DNA of 64,000 nucleotides, taken from contig NZ_CP014169.1 in NCBI RefSeq assembly GCF_001717955.1, forward strand, positions 62,001 through 126,000, written 5' to 3'. Each line of letters begins with the position of its first letter. The stretch's first letter is position 1. This stretch comes from Sphingomonas panacis (GTDB lineage Bacteria > Pseudomonadota > Alphaproteobacteria > Sphingomonadales > Sphingomonadaceae). Position numbers and translations under genes: made by a program. Shown here in pieces: positions 24,910 to 32,868 of the stretch. Below the pieces are notes generated by a model, which was not told where the DNA came from, searched no databases, and saw nothing but the letters and a program-made list of their open reading frames with translations.

Positions 24910-25230
24910 TCAGAAGAAGTCGATCTTGTCGGCGATGATCTCGCAGCCGTAGCGCGTGGTGCCGTCACGGTCTTCCCAGCTCGAATAATGGAGCCGGCCG
25001 GTGATCGCGACGACGTTGCCCCTCTCGCGCGACGCGGCGGCCTTGCCGAGACCGTTGAAGCAGGTGACCTTGTGGAATTCGGTTTCCTTGGCGGTGTAGC
25101 CGGTGGCCTCGTCGACATAGGTCTTGCCGTCCTTGAGCTTGACGCGATCGGTCGCGACGATGAGGGTGGTGACGCCGCCGCGGGTCTCGGGATCCTTCGC
25201 GACCCGACCGGTGATGTTGACGTTGTTCAT
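24910..25230 (-). CDS. ssb: Single-stranded DNA-binding protein (short SSB)
   Basis: The protein has 106 residues with an SSB-type OB fold: MNNVNITGRVAKDPETR, EFHKVTCFNGLGKAA (W of canonical SSB replaced by F), ERGNVVAITGRLHYSSWED and YGCEIIADKIDF. GAGGAG precedes the ATG at 25230. It lacks the glycine-rich linker and acidic DDDIPF-type tip of housekeeping SSB, as is common in plasmid versions. It should protect single-stranded DNA after conjugative transfer. Confidence 0.88.
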   Translation of the reverse strand: MNNVNITGRVAKDPETRGGVTTLIVATDRVKLKDGKTYVDEATGYTAKETEFHKVTCFNGLGKAAASRERGNVVAITGRLHYSSWEDRDGTTRYGCEIIADKIDFF

Positions 25231-25554
25231 GGGTTTGCTCCTCATTGGGTCCAGCGGCCTTCCCGCCGGTGACACCGATGAGCGGCGTGCGGGCTTGGCC
25301 CACACCGAAGCGCATGCGCAGGGGAACCCCTGAAAGGGAGCTGGCGCGGGCAGCCGCGTAGCGGCAACACGGGCGACGGGAAGGGGTTGTGGTCCGGGAC
25401 CGTCCCGCCGCAGGTGTCGGGAACAGGCGAAGAAAGGCCGCAGGCCCGGAGACGAGCGGGGACCAGCATGTCGATGTCCGGCCTCTCGCAAGGTCCGAGC
25501 GGCGGGCGCCGTCAGCTCGGCGGATAGAATTGCCACGACCGCAGCGCTGCGACC
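25231..25554. other. GC-rich intergenic region upstream of ssb
   Basis: About 320 bp lie between the ssb start and the end of the first toxin gene. It is very GC-rich with short imperfect hairpins. The minus-strand frame is open but its composition is not coding-like. It probably contains the ssb promoter. Confidence 0.4.
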
Positions 25555-25992
25555 TCAGGACGAGCGGTTCACCTGTGCGATCTTGCCGGCGTCGTAGACG
25601 GCCAGCCAGCGGGTCCAAATGGTCTCATAGAGGCTCGCCGGCAGCGACCCATAGGCCACGTCGCCGGTGGGATCACCGGGCGCCGGACGGAGGTCGGGGC
25701 CAGGCCATTGGAAATGGTTGAGTTCGGTGAGGATCACCCAGGACCGATCATCGTCGAGACCGAGGCGGGCCTTGGTCCCGACCGGTATCTCGACCGCCAG
25801 CGCAGGGTTAGCCGGGGGCGTGTGCGTCACCGGCAGGACGGACACCATCTTGGCGCCGGCCTTGGTTGTTGCGGTCAGCAGGATGGCGCACGGGCAGTCC
25901 TTGCTGCCTTCTTCCTGGCCGGCTTTTGCTTCATGGCTCCAGAGGTATGCGTATCGGATGACGAGGCCTGGAACCGGATCAGGAATAGTCAC
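25555..25992 (-). CDS. PemK/MazF-like toxin, pair 1
   Basis: The protein has 145 residues, with the N-terminal barrel start PGLVIRYAYLWSHEAKAGQEEG, then CAILLTAT, VSVLPVTHTPP and SWVILTELNHFQWPGPD. It is clearly related to the toxin of pair 2 (27221-27610), which has YVYLFTHEQEAGREEG and VDQYNHFTWIGYD at matching places. PemK/MazF toxins are mRNA endoribonucleases. The GTG start overlaps the antitoxin stop (GTGA), the usual toxin-antitoxin coupling. The family call rests on layout and weak motif similarity. Confidence 0.7.
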   Translation of the reverse strand: MTIPDPVPGLVIRYAYLWSHEAKAGQEEGSKDCPCAILLTATTKAGAKMVSVLPVTHTPPANPALAVEIPVGTKARLGLDDDRSWVILTELNHFQWPGPDLRPAPGDPTGDVAYGSLPASLYETIWTRWLAVYDAGKIAQVNRSS

Positions 25993-26255
25993 GCGATGGG
26001 GCCGACCTCATGGTCGAACGCCGCGGCCGCCGCGCGTGCCCGCGCAGCGCGCACGCCCTCTGCGATATCGTCCGGCACCTCGTCGATCGCATAGACCTGC
26101 CGGTCACGGCTCTTGAGGCGCAGATATTCCGCGTGCGACAAGAGCACGAGGCTCTCATGGCCATGATGCGTGATCGTGAGCGGGCTCTCGAGCGCCTGGC
26201 GGCTGAAGCGACCAAACGACTTCGATACCTCGACGGAACTGGCAGTCTGGGGCAT
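25989..26255 (-). CDS. Phd/YefM-like antitoxin, pair 1
   Basis: The protein has 88 residues: VEVSKSFGRFSRQALESPLTITHHGHESLVLLSHAEYLRL matches the Phd/YefM N-terminal DNA-binding fold, and the C-terminal helix (VRAARARAAAAAFDHEV) would wrap the toxin. AGGAGA precedes the ATG. A perfect inverted repeat (26266-26295) lies over the ribosome-site and promoter region and is a likely autoregulatory operator. Confidence 0.8.
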   Translation of the reverse strand: MPQTASSVEVSKSFGRFSRQALESPLTITHHGHESLVLLSHAEYLRLKSRDRQVYAIDEVPDDIAEGVRAARARAAAAAFDHEVGPIA

Positions 26256-26265
26256 ACCTAATCTC

Positions 26266-26295
26266 CTATCCGGAAAGTACGGATTTTCCGGATAG
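26266..26295. promoter_or_regulatory. Operator of toxin-antitoxin pair 1
   Basis: The repeat is CTATCCGGAAA gtacggat TTTCCGGATAG, with 11-bp perfect arms and an 8-bp spacer, ending 10 bp before the antitoxin ATG. Phd-type antitoxins bind such palindromes to repress their own operon. Confidence 0.65.
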
Positions 26296-26336
26296 ATTGC
26301 AAGACGAATTGGGTGGGCGCTTTCGCACGAACGAAG

Positions 26337-26405
26337 ACAGGGCCCGCTTCGCTGGGGGAGCGAAGCGAGCCCTGTGAGGGGCCGCGCGCCGGTTGTGGCG
26401 CGCGG
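26337..26405 (-). terminator. Two hairpins after DUF736 copy 1
   Basis: The first hairpin pairs ACAGGGC..GCTTCGCT with AGCGAAGC..GCCCTGT (26337-26375). The second is CCGCGCGCC / GGCGCGCGG (26382-26405). Neither has a U-tract, but they follow the DUF736 stop codon on the minus strand. The same pair occurs in copy 2 at 28080-28148. Confidence 0.5.
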
Positions 26406-26428
26406 TCGGGGGAGTGCGATGGCGAGGT

Positions 26429-26935
26429 TCAGTCGGCCATTTCGGGCGTGCGCGCACCGCGGCGGCGGCCGCCCGAGGCGGGCTCGTTGCCGAACGCGCC
26501 CTCGGCCGAGGAGTCGCCAAGGCCGTCGGGACCCGCCGGGGGAACGGGCGCGTCGGCGCCGGGAACCGGCGGCAGGCCGTCATCGGAGGCGGCGGTGTCG
26601 GTGGGCGCGTCGCGGCGGCGGGTCGGGCGCGACCAGACGATGTTGTACGAGCCGTCCTCCTGGCGGAAGGCCGAGAGGTAGAGCGGCTTGTCGAGGCTGG
26701 GATCCTCGATCTTGCCGTTGAGGAAGGTCTCGCCGGTCGAGTTGGAAGCCAGCTCGAACAGCGCGCCGACCTGGACCCACTGACGGGCGGCGGACAGCGC
26801 GAGGATTTCGAACTTGGGGGCGCGCGGGTTGGTCGACTGGACCGTGCGCAGGGCGATGACGATCGCGACGGTCAGCGTCGAGATCTTGCCGGTGTAGGTG
26901 CCGCTGGCGTTCTGGGTGATGGTACCGATGTTCAT
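26429..26935 (-). CDS. DUF736 protein, copy 1
   Basis: The protein has 168 residues. The N-terminal 105 match DUF736 (MNIGTITQNASGTYTGKIST, then VQVGALFELASNSTGETFLN and KPLYLSAF). A proline-, glycine- and alanine-rich tail follows. The ATG follows AAGGATATTCCCC. DUF736 proteins are plasmid-associated, often near ssb and transfer genes, and have no proven function. The leader upstream has the G-rich box and hairpin described for other genes here. The product appears identical to that of copy 2 (28172-28678). Confidence 0.88.
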   Translation of the reverse strand: MNIGTITQNASGTYTGKISTLTVAIVIALRTVQSTNPRAPKFEILALSAARQWVQVGALFELASNSTGETFLNGKIEDPSLDKPLYLSAFRQEDGSYNIVWSRPTRRRDAPTDTAASDDGLPPVPGADAPVPPAGPDGLGDSSAEGAFGNEPASGGRRRGARTPEMAD

Positions 26936-26959
26936 GGGGAATATCCTTGAGATGTGCTG

Positions 26960-27008
26960 CTCGAACCCCTTGTTCGAACACACTCTCTCCCCCACTCAGC
27001 TCCTCGGC
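26960..27008 (-). promoter_or_regulatory. G-rich box plus hairpin leader of DUF736 copy 1
   Basis: On the minus strand GCTGAGTGGGGGAGAG is followed by a 9-bp stem (TGTTCGAAC / GTTCGAGCA, one G-U pair), then AAGG and the ATG. It is repeated in copy 2 (28703-28751). The layout matches leaders at 32805, 55347, 57857 and 62505. Confidence 0.45.
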
Positions 27009-27220
27009 CGTTCGGCCGAGTAAGGCGCGCCAGCGCCGCTCCGACCTGGCGCCACTTCGGCGCCGTCGGGTCGTCCTAGTCGTTACAGATGCCAGCGGCG
27101 GTACGGTGTCAGGCGTCGGCTGTCGGGGTGTCGGTGAGCCGCCTATGCGGGCGCGCGGGTGCTTGGCGAGGGCAACCGCGGGGCCTCGGAGCGAGACGCC
27201 GGCGGGTGGGCAGCTAGGCG

Positions 27221-27610
27221 TCAGTCCCGATTGATGCCTTTGGCGTTAGCTCGCAGTGCGGAGAGGATCGTGTTTGTAAACCCGGGCGGCATGCGGCCGG
27301 CGACATAAGACGGTTCGGCCGTAACCGGCCTGATATCGTATCCGATCCAGGTGAAGTGATTATATTGATCGACGATGACCGACGTTCCACGGGCCAACCC
27401 GGCGCGATCGGCGACGGCGTCCGGAATCGGCAGCGTCGAGCCCGTCTTGTCGGCTTTGGTAGTGATCGCCAGAGTAAACACGCGCGCGCCATCGACTTGT
27501 GCGACCATGACGGGACGCGTTTTGATGCCCTCCTCGCGGCCAGCCTCCTGTTCGTGCGTGAACAGGTAGACATAGTGGAGAATGTCGCCGACTTTAGGAG
27601 GCGGCGTCAT
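27221..27610 (-). CDS. PemK/MazF-like toxin, pair 2
   Basis: The protein has 129 residues from the ATG at 27610: KVGDILHYVYLFTHEQEAGREEG, PVMVAQVDG, LAITTKADKTGSTLPIP and VDQYNHFTWIGYDIRP. It aligns by eye over its length with the pair 1 toxin but is clearly diverged. The start lies 17 bp inside the antitoxin gene, so translation is coupled. It is presumed to be a PemK/MazF-like RNase toxin. Confidence 0.7.
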   Translation of the reverse strand: MTPPPKVGDILHYVYLFTHEQEAGREEGIKTRPVMVAQVDGARVFTLAITTKADKTGSTLPIPDAVADRAGLARGTSVIVDQYNHFTWIGYDIRPVTAEPSYVAGRMPPGFTNTILSALRANAKGINRD

Positions 27611-27935
27611 CGTTCCATCGGTCGGCAGCAATTTCCTCGGGTGTCGGGCGGGCGGCTTCGAACAGTGCGGCATGCTCGTCGGTCATGTCGGCAGCATCGA
27701 CTGCTTTGAGGTCGAGCACTGCGAGGATTTGACCGGCGGCGATGCGCTCTATCCGGTCGAAATAAGATGCCTCCGCAATCGTGATATCCGGCCGCCCATG
27801 CTTGGTGATGGTCACAGGCGTTCGTCGACCGAGGTCGAGATACTGACCCGTATGATTGTGGAAGGTCGTGAGCGGGACCTGATCTCTGGTCGTTCGCGCG
27901 AGCGGTGTTTCAACGGTCATGGCGTTCTCGAACAT
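27594..27935 (-). CDS. Phd-like antitoxin, pair 2
   Basis: The protein has 113 residues from the ATG at 27935, chosen because GGGAG lies eight bases upstream. The core TRDQVPLTTFHNHTGQYLDLGRRTPVTITKHGRPDITIAEASYFDRI is Phd/YefM-like. The C-terminal part is acidic and probably binds the toxin. It does not closely resemble the pair 1 antitoxin although the toxins are related, and the operator repeats also differ, which would limit cross-talk. Confidence 0.75.
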   Translation of the reverse strand: MFENAMTVETPLARTTRDQVPLTTFHNHTGQYLDLGRRTPVTITKHGRPDITIAEASYFDRIERIAAGQILAVLDLKAVDAADMTDEHAALFEAARPTPEEIAADRWNDDAAS

Positions 27936-27952
27936 TTGGAATACTCCCATAA

Positions 27953-27983
27953 TAGCAAATATGGCCATTTTAGCAAGTTGGCC
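27953..27983. promoter_or_regulatory. Direct repeats upstream of antitoxin 2
   Basis: TAGCAAATATGGCC (27953-27966) and TAGCAAGTTGGCC (27971-27983) lie just upstream of the ribosome site. They are candidate autoregulatory sites for the antitoxin. Confidence 0.4.
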
Positions 27984-28071
27984 TAGCGTCCGGCTTAGAA
28001 TTGGGCTTCCCCTCGCGCGCAGAGGCGCTGGGTGATGGCGGACAGAGTGCATCTCCTGCCAGATATTGGGT

Positions 28072-28857
28072 GAACGAAGACAGGGCCCGCTTCGCTGGGG
28101 GAGCGAAGCGAGCCCTGTGAGGGGCCGCGCGCCGGTTGTGGCGCGCGGTCGGGGGAGTGCGATGGCGAGGTTCAGTCGGCCATTTCGGGCGTGCGCGCAC
28201 CGCGGCGGCGGCCGCCCGAGGCGGGCTCGTTGCCGAACGCGCCCTCGGCCGAGGAGTCGCCAAGGCCGTCGGGACCCGCCGGGGGAACGGGCGCGTCGGC
28301 GCCGGGAACCGGCGGCAGGCCGTCATCGGAGGCGGCGGTGTCGGTGGGCGCGTCGCGGCGGCGGGTCGGGCGCGACCAGACGATGTTGTACGAGCCGTCC
28401 TCCTGGCGGAAGGCCGAGAGGTAGAGCGGCTTGTCGAGGCTGGGATCCTCGATCTTGCCGTTGAGGAAGGTCTCGCCGGTCGAGTTGGAAGCCAGCTCGA
28501 ACAGCGCGCCGACCTGGACCCACTGACGGGCGGCGGACAGCGCGAGGATTTCGAACTTGGGGGCGCGCGGGTTGGTCGACTGGACCGTGCGCAGGGCGAT
28601 GACGATCGCGACGGTCAGCGTCGAGATCTTGCCGGTGTAGGTGCCGCTGGCGTTCTGGGTGATGGTACCGATGTTCATGGGGAATATCCTTGAGATGTGC
28701 TGCTCGAACCCCTTGTTCGAACACACTCTCTCCCCCACTCAGCTCCTCGGCCGTTCGGCCGAGTAAGGCGCGCCAGCGCCGCTCCGACCTGGCGCCACTT
28801 CGGCGCCGTCGGGTCGTCCTAGTCGTTACAGATGCCAGCGGCGGTACGGTGTCAGGC
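28072..28857. repeat. 786-bp direct repeat, copy 2
   Basis: This is apparently identical to 26329-27114. Its right end falls inside the last two codons of the mucR-like gene, so this copy probably marks the original location. To the left the similarity continues weakly (ATTGGGTG in both), separated by a 13-14 bp indel. Confidence 0.9.
28172..28678 (-). CDS. DUF736 protein, copy 2
   Basis: The coding sequence appears identical to 26429-26935 (168 residues), including start context and tail. It lies downstream of the MucR-like gene on the same strand. Retention of two identical copies while the neighbouring toxin genes have diverged points to recent duplication or gene conversion of this segment. 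Confidence 0.88.
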   Translation of the reverse strand: MNIGTITQNASGTYTGKISTLTVAIVIALRTVQSTNPRAPKFEILALSAARQWVQVGALFELASNSTGETFLNGKIEDPSLDKPLYLSAFRQEDGSYNIVWSRPTRRRDAPTDTAASDDGLPPVPGADAPVPPAGPDGLGDSSAEGAFGNEPASGGRRRGARTPEMAD

Positions 28858-29553
28858 TTCGCCGGTCGGTGCTTCAGCAGTTCCCGCCTTGCGGCGCCGG
28901 GGTTTCTTAGCGGCGGACGGTGCCGGCGCGGGAATAGTGTCGCCCTTGGCTTTCCGGGCGCGCCGCGGCTTTGGCTGTTGGGGGATCGCGGGCTCGCTCG
29001 CCGGTTGTTGTGTCTCAGGGGGTTGTGCGGGAATGGAAACAGTGGCTGCCTTGGTTTTTTGGGCGCGCGCCGGCTCTGGCTGTTCCGGGATCACGCCGTC
29101 GCTCACTGGTTGTGTCGCCTCAGCGGGCGCTTCTGCGGTTCGAGGTTTACGGCCAAGGCCTAGGCGCTTCGCCACTTCGCGACGCTGCGCGGAATAACCG
29201 GGCGCGACCATTGGGTAGTCGGCCTTGAGCCCGTAGCGCGCACGGTATTCGGCAGGGGTCAGACCGTGCGTACCGAGATGCCGTTTCAGCGTCTTGTAGG
29301 GCTTGCCGTCGATCATCGAGATGATGTGATCGGGCGAAGCGAGGCTCTTGCGCGCTGTGACGGCAGGCGCGAATTCGGTCTCGGCTGGCGGCGCGTCTTC
29401 CGCAGGAACGATGGCTTCGCTTGAGATGCCGGCGATCGCAGCGTGTGTTTTCGCAATGAAATCGGGCACGGCGTCCGGGGCGATATTGTTGTGGGCGACG
29501 TAGCTTGCGACAACTTCAATCGTCATGGCGACAAGGTTATTTTCTTCGGGCAC
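28852..29553 (-). CDS. MucR/Ros-family transcriptional regulator, zinc-ligand variant
   Basis: The protein has 233 residues from a GTG at 29553 with GGGGAG six bases upstream. The Ros/MucR domain is at about residues 70-135: DHIISMIDGKPYKTLKRHLGTHGLTP, then LKADYPMVAPGYSAQRREVAKRLGLGRK. In Ros the first two zinc ligands are cysteines in C-x2-C; here those positions read Ser and Asp. Some MucR/Ros homologues are known to fold without zinc. An Ala/Pro/Lys-rich tail of about 95 residues is unusual for MucR, which is normally about 140-150 residues. It is probably a DNA-binding regulator of plasmid genes. Confidence 0.82.
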   Translation of the reverse strand: MPEENNLVAMTIEVVASYVAHNNIAPDAVPDFIAKTHAAIAGISSEAIVPAEDAPPAETEFAPAVTARKSLASPDHIISMIDGKPYKTLKRHLGTHGLTPAEYRARYGLKADYPMVAPGYSAQRREVAKRLGLGRKPRTAEAPAEATQPVSDGVIPEQPEPARAQKTKAATVSIPAQPPETQQPASEPAIPQQPKPRRARKAKGDTIPAPAPSAAKKPRRRKAGTAEAPTGEA

Positions 29554-29873
29554 CAGTAGCTCCCCAGGCAAAGGTTCGTCATAGCGGTCTGGCCAGACGA
29601 ATGCACGTTATGGCGCTCTGTGAGCGCCAGGCAAGTATTGGTGGTAGGTCGTGGGCCATTTCCGATATCGGCGTTCGACATTTGGTCTAGAAAGAGGATG
29701 GTCAGGCGGCGAGATTGCGGCCCGGAACGCCACGGCGCTATGGTGTCCTGCAGTGTCGAGATTGACCGTATTCGTGCCCTCGCGAAGAGGCATGTCGGCG
29801 TCGGTGCTGGTGATGGCAACGCCCAAAGCAGCCTTGGTATAACTATTCGGCATGGATTCTTTCTCGGCTAAGG
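29554..29873. other. Upstream region of the MucR-like gene
   Basis: About 320 bp with no supported gene. It is less GC-rich in places (around 29640-29700 and 29830-29870) and probably carries the promoter, perhaps with autoregulatory MucR sites. No exact repeat was found. Confidence 0.4.
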
Positions 29874-30353
29874 CTAGGAAAGGTCGGGTACCGATGGCTC
29901 GGCGAGCGCGTCTCCTTCGACTATCAGCGGCGGTACCGTGGCGTCGGCCGCGTCGAAATAGGTGAGCACGGCCTCGAAGGAGCCCAGAGCCACCAACCTC
30001 TCGCGGGCGATGACAACTTCGTCGTCCTCGGTCACGGCATAGGGGCTGGGACTGCCCGTCCCGGTGAAGACGACGCGTTCGGGCCCGAATTGTCCGGCAC
30101 AGCCGCCGGACCAACGGGTAAATGGTAGGCGGTGCGCGAAGCACCAGGCCTCCAGTTCACTGAAACGACCCCAGGTGACTTCATGGGCGTAGAGATAGAG
30201 CGGCTTGCCGATCTCCCTGTGTCGAGGCTCGAAGGGCTCGCCGTCCCACTTGGCGGATAGGCCTTCAAGGGTGATGATGTCGACAAGCTCGGCGAAGGTG
30301 GACGCGGTCAGCGTCCCGCCTAGCGCAATCGAGGCTGAGACTCGGTCGGCCAT
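29874..30353 (-). CDS. Hypothetical plasmid protein, 159 residues
   Basis: Starts MADRVSASIALGGTLTASTF, with AAGGAG six bases upstream. It is a soluble, acidic protein containing KPLYLYAHEVTWGRFSELEAWC and FTRWSGGCAGQFGPERVVF. It has no known catalytic motif; the strand-rich pattern suggests a small mixed fold. It is one of a set of unnamed genes on the minus strand. Confidence 0.7.
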   Translation of the reverse strand: MADRVSASIALGGTLTASTFAELVDIITLEGLSAKWDGEPFEPRHREIGKPLYLYAHEVTWGRFSELEAWCFAHRLPFTRWSGGCAGQFGPERVVFTGTGSPSPYAVTEDDEVVIARERLVALGSFEAVLTYFDAADATVPPLIVEGDALAEPSVPDLS

Positions 30354-30545
30354 AGTGGACTCCTTCGTGGTAAAATTGGCTTGGCTGAGGTCGATGCGAG
30401 GCGTGCGTCGCAGTTCACGCGCCGCAGCGGCTGCGCGTCATCGATCAACTTATCGGGTACGGAGCCGACGCTCGGCAACATTCGAGGTTCGGCGCGGGAG
30501 ATGACGACAGTGGTGATGCTCGGAGCGTTTGCGCTCAGGACGGTA

Positions 30546-30875
30546 TCAGTGGATTGAGCCGAAGATGCGCCGTTTGGCCGTGGCCTGATGGTCGCTGTCC
30601 TTGACGCCGATCGTCGTGCGCATCTCGGTCGTAAGGCGTTCGGCGAGGTCTGTCGGGATGTCGGCAAAGGGCGCGACGATCGCGATCGCGGCCTCGGCGG
30701 TCGGAAGCTCGCCAGGCGCGGTGCCATGCCAGATGAGCGGTTCGCCCTCCTCGGCCTCGGCCTCGGTGCGGAAGAATACCTGCGCGAAGAAAGTCTGAAG
30801 CGGCCGATCCCAGCCGATCGTCACGCTGATGACGTCCGCGATCTCGGCCTTGGGGTGAAGATTGTGCCGGCTCAT
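30546..30875 (-). CDS. Hypothetical protein, 109 residues
   Basis: Starts MSRHNLHPKAEIADVISVTIGWDRPLQ and contains TFFAQVFFRTEAEAEEGEPLIWHG. The start overlaps the stop of the upstream 64-residue gene by 4 bp, so the two form a coupled pair. Family unknown. Confidence 0.7.
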   Translation of the reverse strand: MSRHNLHPKAEIADVISVTIGWDRPLQTFFAQVFFRTEAEAEEGEPLIWHGTAPGELPTAEAAIAIVAPFADIPTDLAERLTTEMRTTIGVKDSDHQATAKRRIFGSIH

Positions 30876-31066
30876 CCAATCGTCCTCCGGATGCGATGTT
30901 GTACGTGGCGCGCAGCGCCCTCGGCGCTACTGATCGCTTTGCCTGCCGCCGAGGCAGCCTGGCGGGCGCCGGCCTGTCGCAGCAGGGTACGCGCTTCGCG
31001 CAGTCGTTCAACGGCTATTGCAATGGCTTGGCCCTGATCAGGTGTGGCTGGAGTGATCCGGCGCAT
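30872..31066 (-). CDS. Hypothetical small basic protein, 64 residues
   Basis: Starts MRRITPATPDQGQAIAIAVERLREARTLLRQ. It is helical and rich in Arg and Ala. The ATG at 31066 is chosen by the change in composition. It lies 50 bp after the GHKL ATPase gene and overlaps the next gene (ATGA), so it probably belongs to the same operon. Confidence 0.55.
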   Translation of the reverse strand: MRRITPATPDQGQAIAIAVERLREARTLLRQAGARQAASAAGKAISSAEGAARHVQHRIRRTIG

Positions 31067-31118
31067 GGGGATTTCCGGTCTGATGTCGAGAAAACAGGAT
31101 GCCGAGCGTCGGGAATGC

Positions 31119-32786
31119 TCAAAGCTGGACGGCGTCGATCGGCTCGGACGGATCGATATCGAGCTCCAAGGTATCGCGGCCGATACTGGCGTAAAGCTTT
31201 CGGCCCTCGGGGACGAACCATTGAACCCGATGGGCGAGCACCGCTCTGAGACGCTCGAGTATTGCCGCGTCGTCGCCCATGAGGATTCGGGTCGCGATCT
31301 CGCGCGCGTCAAGGAGAAAGCGGTCACGCTGCGTATCCCAACTGTCGGCGTCGCGATCGTCGCTGGAGGAAAAGCAGGCACCTTCTAAGAGATCGACCAG
31401 CTCGGCCGGCGTGATTGCTTCGCGGGAGGTCAGGACAACATTGGCATCGTCGACCGTCCAGAAGCTGCCTTCGTCATATTCGATCATGACTGGAGCTGGG
31501 ATTGTGACGGTTTCGGGCGTTGTGCCCGCGACGGTGATTACCAAGTCTAGACGGTCGACGAGGCCGCCTTCGACGCCTGGAAGATTTGTTTCATCGTAGC
31601 GGAACGTTTCGCCGGCGCGTTCGATCTCGAACGCCATTCCCGTGATGCGCGACAGGCGGTCGTACCATGAATAACCTTCCATCTTTGGATCTAGTGAGGC
31701 GAGCCGACCGGCGAAGCGGGCGTCACGGTCTAGCGCGAAATGCGCGCATTGTTCGATCGGTGGCGCGAACGATTCAACGATGAGGAGTTCGTCGATCGAT
31801 GTGAGCTTACTTCTGGTTATCCCGTTGTGGGGGTCCGCGGTTGCTGGTGCCCATTCGATCAATTCGGGACGGGCCTCAGGCAGGTAGACCCCAAGCTTCT
31901 CGGCCTCGGCCCAATGCTCGAACGGGAGCCGGTGACTGGCGCGCTTTTGGATATGGCGATAGATTGCGCGCGTGGCGTTCCGGCGGAGCTGACGCAGCGC
32001 GTCGTTCTCGATCATCTCCTTGCGGGCCGGCAAAACGAGCTGAAGTTCGGGGGCGTCGACAATATCGACGCGAACGCACCAGCTGACGTCGCTTTCGGCG
32101 ATCGAGGGCAACGCGCCGGGGACGGTTACTCCGTGGAAGTTGATGGAGGCGCTATCCCGGTTGGCGCGGTGATCGTCGAAGACGCCGATGCGGACGCCGT
32201 TTTCCTCAAAGACCGCCTTGGCACCGGCGAGCCAGTCCTGTGGCTCGAGGCGTTCGCCGTTGAGGTGAACCCGGATCGGGCAATGGCGCGCGGCGTTCCG
32301 GGCCGCCCTGTCAAGCGCGTTTGCCCACGACGTGTCGAGGGCGACGACGATCTCGGTGCCGCGTGGCCTGGCGCAAGGATCGACCGCAATCGCCCGGCCG
32401 TCTTCCCAGGCCTCGGGTGCAATCTCGAACTGCCAGCCTTCGCCCGTGGTGTTCGGGCAGGACCGGATGAGGGCGTGCCGGCCGGCGAGACTGAACACAC
32501 CCATCCCAGCGGGGTCTTCGCGTCTTGCGATCGAGTCATTCCAGCCGGACCGGCCGAGCGCCAGGACGACGGAAGGATCGGCGATGCCGGAGCCGTCGTC
32601 GGCAATCGAAAGTTGTGCGATGCCGTCGGCCGCGGTGACGGTCAGCTTGACGGTGCTGGCGTTTGCGCGCCGGGCATTTTGAATCAGCTCGGCGAGCACG
32701 TCTTCGATGGTGTTATTGAACAGGCGCGTCACCTTGGTGACTGCGGCGGGATCGACCTGGCTGTGAATGACGGTTGGAAAGGTCAC
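31119..32786 (-). CDS. GHKL (Hsp90/MutL-like) ATPase of unknown function
   Basis: The protein has 555 residues from a GTG at 32786, preceded by AAGGAG at seven bases; the ATG at 32813 lacks comparable spacing. The N-terminal 200 residues show the Bergerat fold: N-box EDVLAELIQNARRA (about 28-41), DDGSGI (about 63-68) and DPAGMGVFSLAG (about 91-102). A transducer-like middle and an unassigned C-terminal 300 residues follow. Proteins of this build include MutL, MORC and some phage-defence ATPases. The leader carries the G-rich box and GAGCG hairpin. It belongs to the minus-strand array that included the PP-loop gene before the island inserted. Confidence 0.8.
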   Translation of the reverse strand: MTFPTVIHSQVDPAAVTKVTRLFNNTIEDVLAELIQNARRANASTVKLTVTAADGIAQLSIADDGSGIADPSVVLALGRSGWNDSIARREDPAGMGVFSLAGRHALIRSCPNTTGEGWQFEIAPEAWEDGRAIAVDPCARPRGTEIVVALDTSWANALDRAARNAARHCPIRVHLNGERLEPQDWLAGAKAVFEENGVRIGVFDDHRANRDSASINFHGVTVPGALPSIAESDVSWCVRVDIVDAPELQLVLPARKEMIENDALRQLRRNATRAIYRHIQKRASHRLPFEHWAEAEKLGVYLPEARPELIEWAPATADPHNGITRSKLTSIDELLIVESFAPPIEQCAHFALDRDARFAGRLASLDPKMEGYSWYDRLSRITGMAFEIERAGETFRYDETNLPGVEGGLVDRLDLVITVAGTTPETVTIPAPVMIEYDEGSFWTVDDANVVLTSREAITPAELVDLLEGACFSSSDDRDADSWDTQRDRFLLDAREIATRILMGDDAAILERLRAVLAHRVQWFVPEGRKLYASIGRDTLELDIDPSEPIDAVQL

Positions 32787-32804
32787 CTTGTTGCTCCTTG
32801 CAGC

Positions 32805-32843
32805 GAGCGGCATCGCTCCCCTGCCCTGCCCCACTCTTCTTTC
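32805..32843 (-). promoter_or_regulatory. G-rich box plus hairpin leader of the GHKL ATPase gene
   Basis: On the minus strand AAAGAAGAGTGGGGCAGGG is followed by GGGGAG, then a stem GAGCG atgc CGCTC, and then AAGGAG and the GTG start. CCCCACTCTTCTTT (plus strand, 32830-32843) is also present at 55375-55388. Confidence 0.5.
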
Positions 32844-32868
32844 GATCTGGCGCGTCTTCGCGACCGAG

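Larger units (their letters stand above)
26329..27114. repeat. 786-bp direct repeat, copy 1 (DUF736 gene and flanks)
   Basis: This segment recurs at 28072-28857, exactly 1743 bp away, and I see no difference between the copies. It holds the DUF736 gene, its leader and its terminator hairpins. The 957 bp between the copies contain toxin-antitoxin pair 2. Confidence 0.9.
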
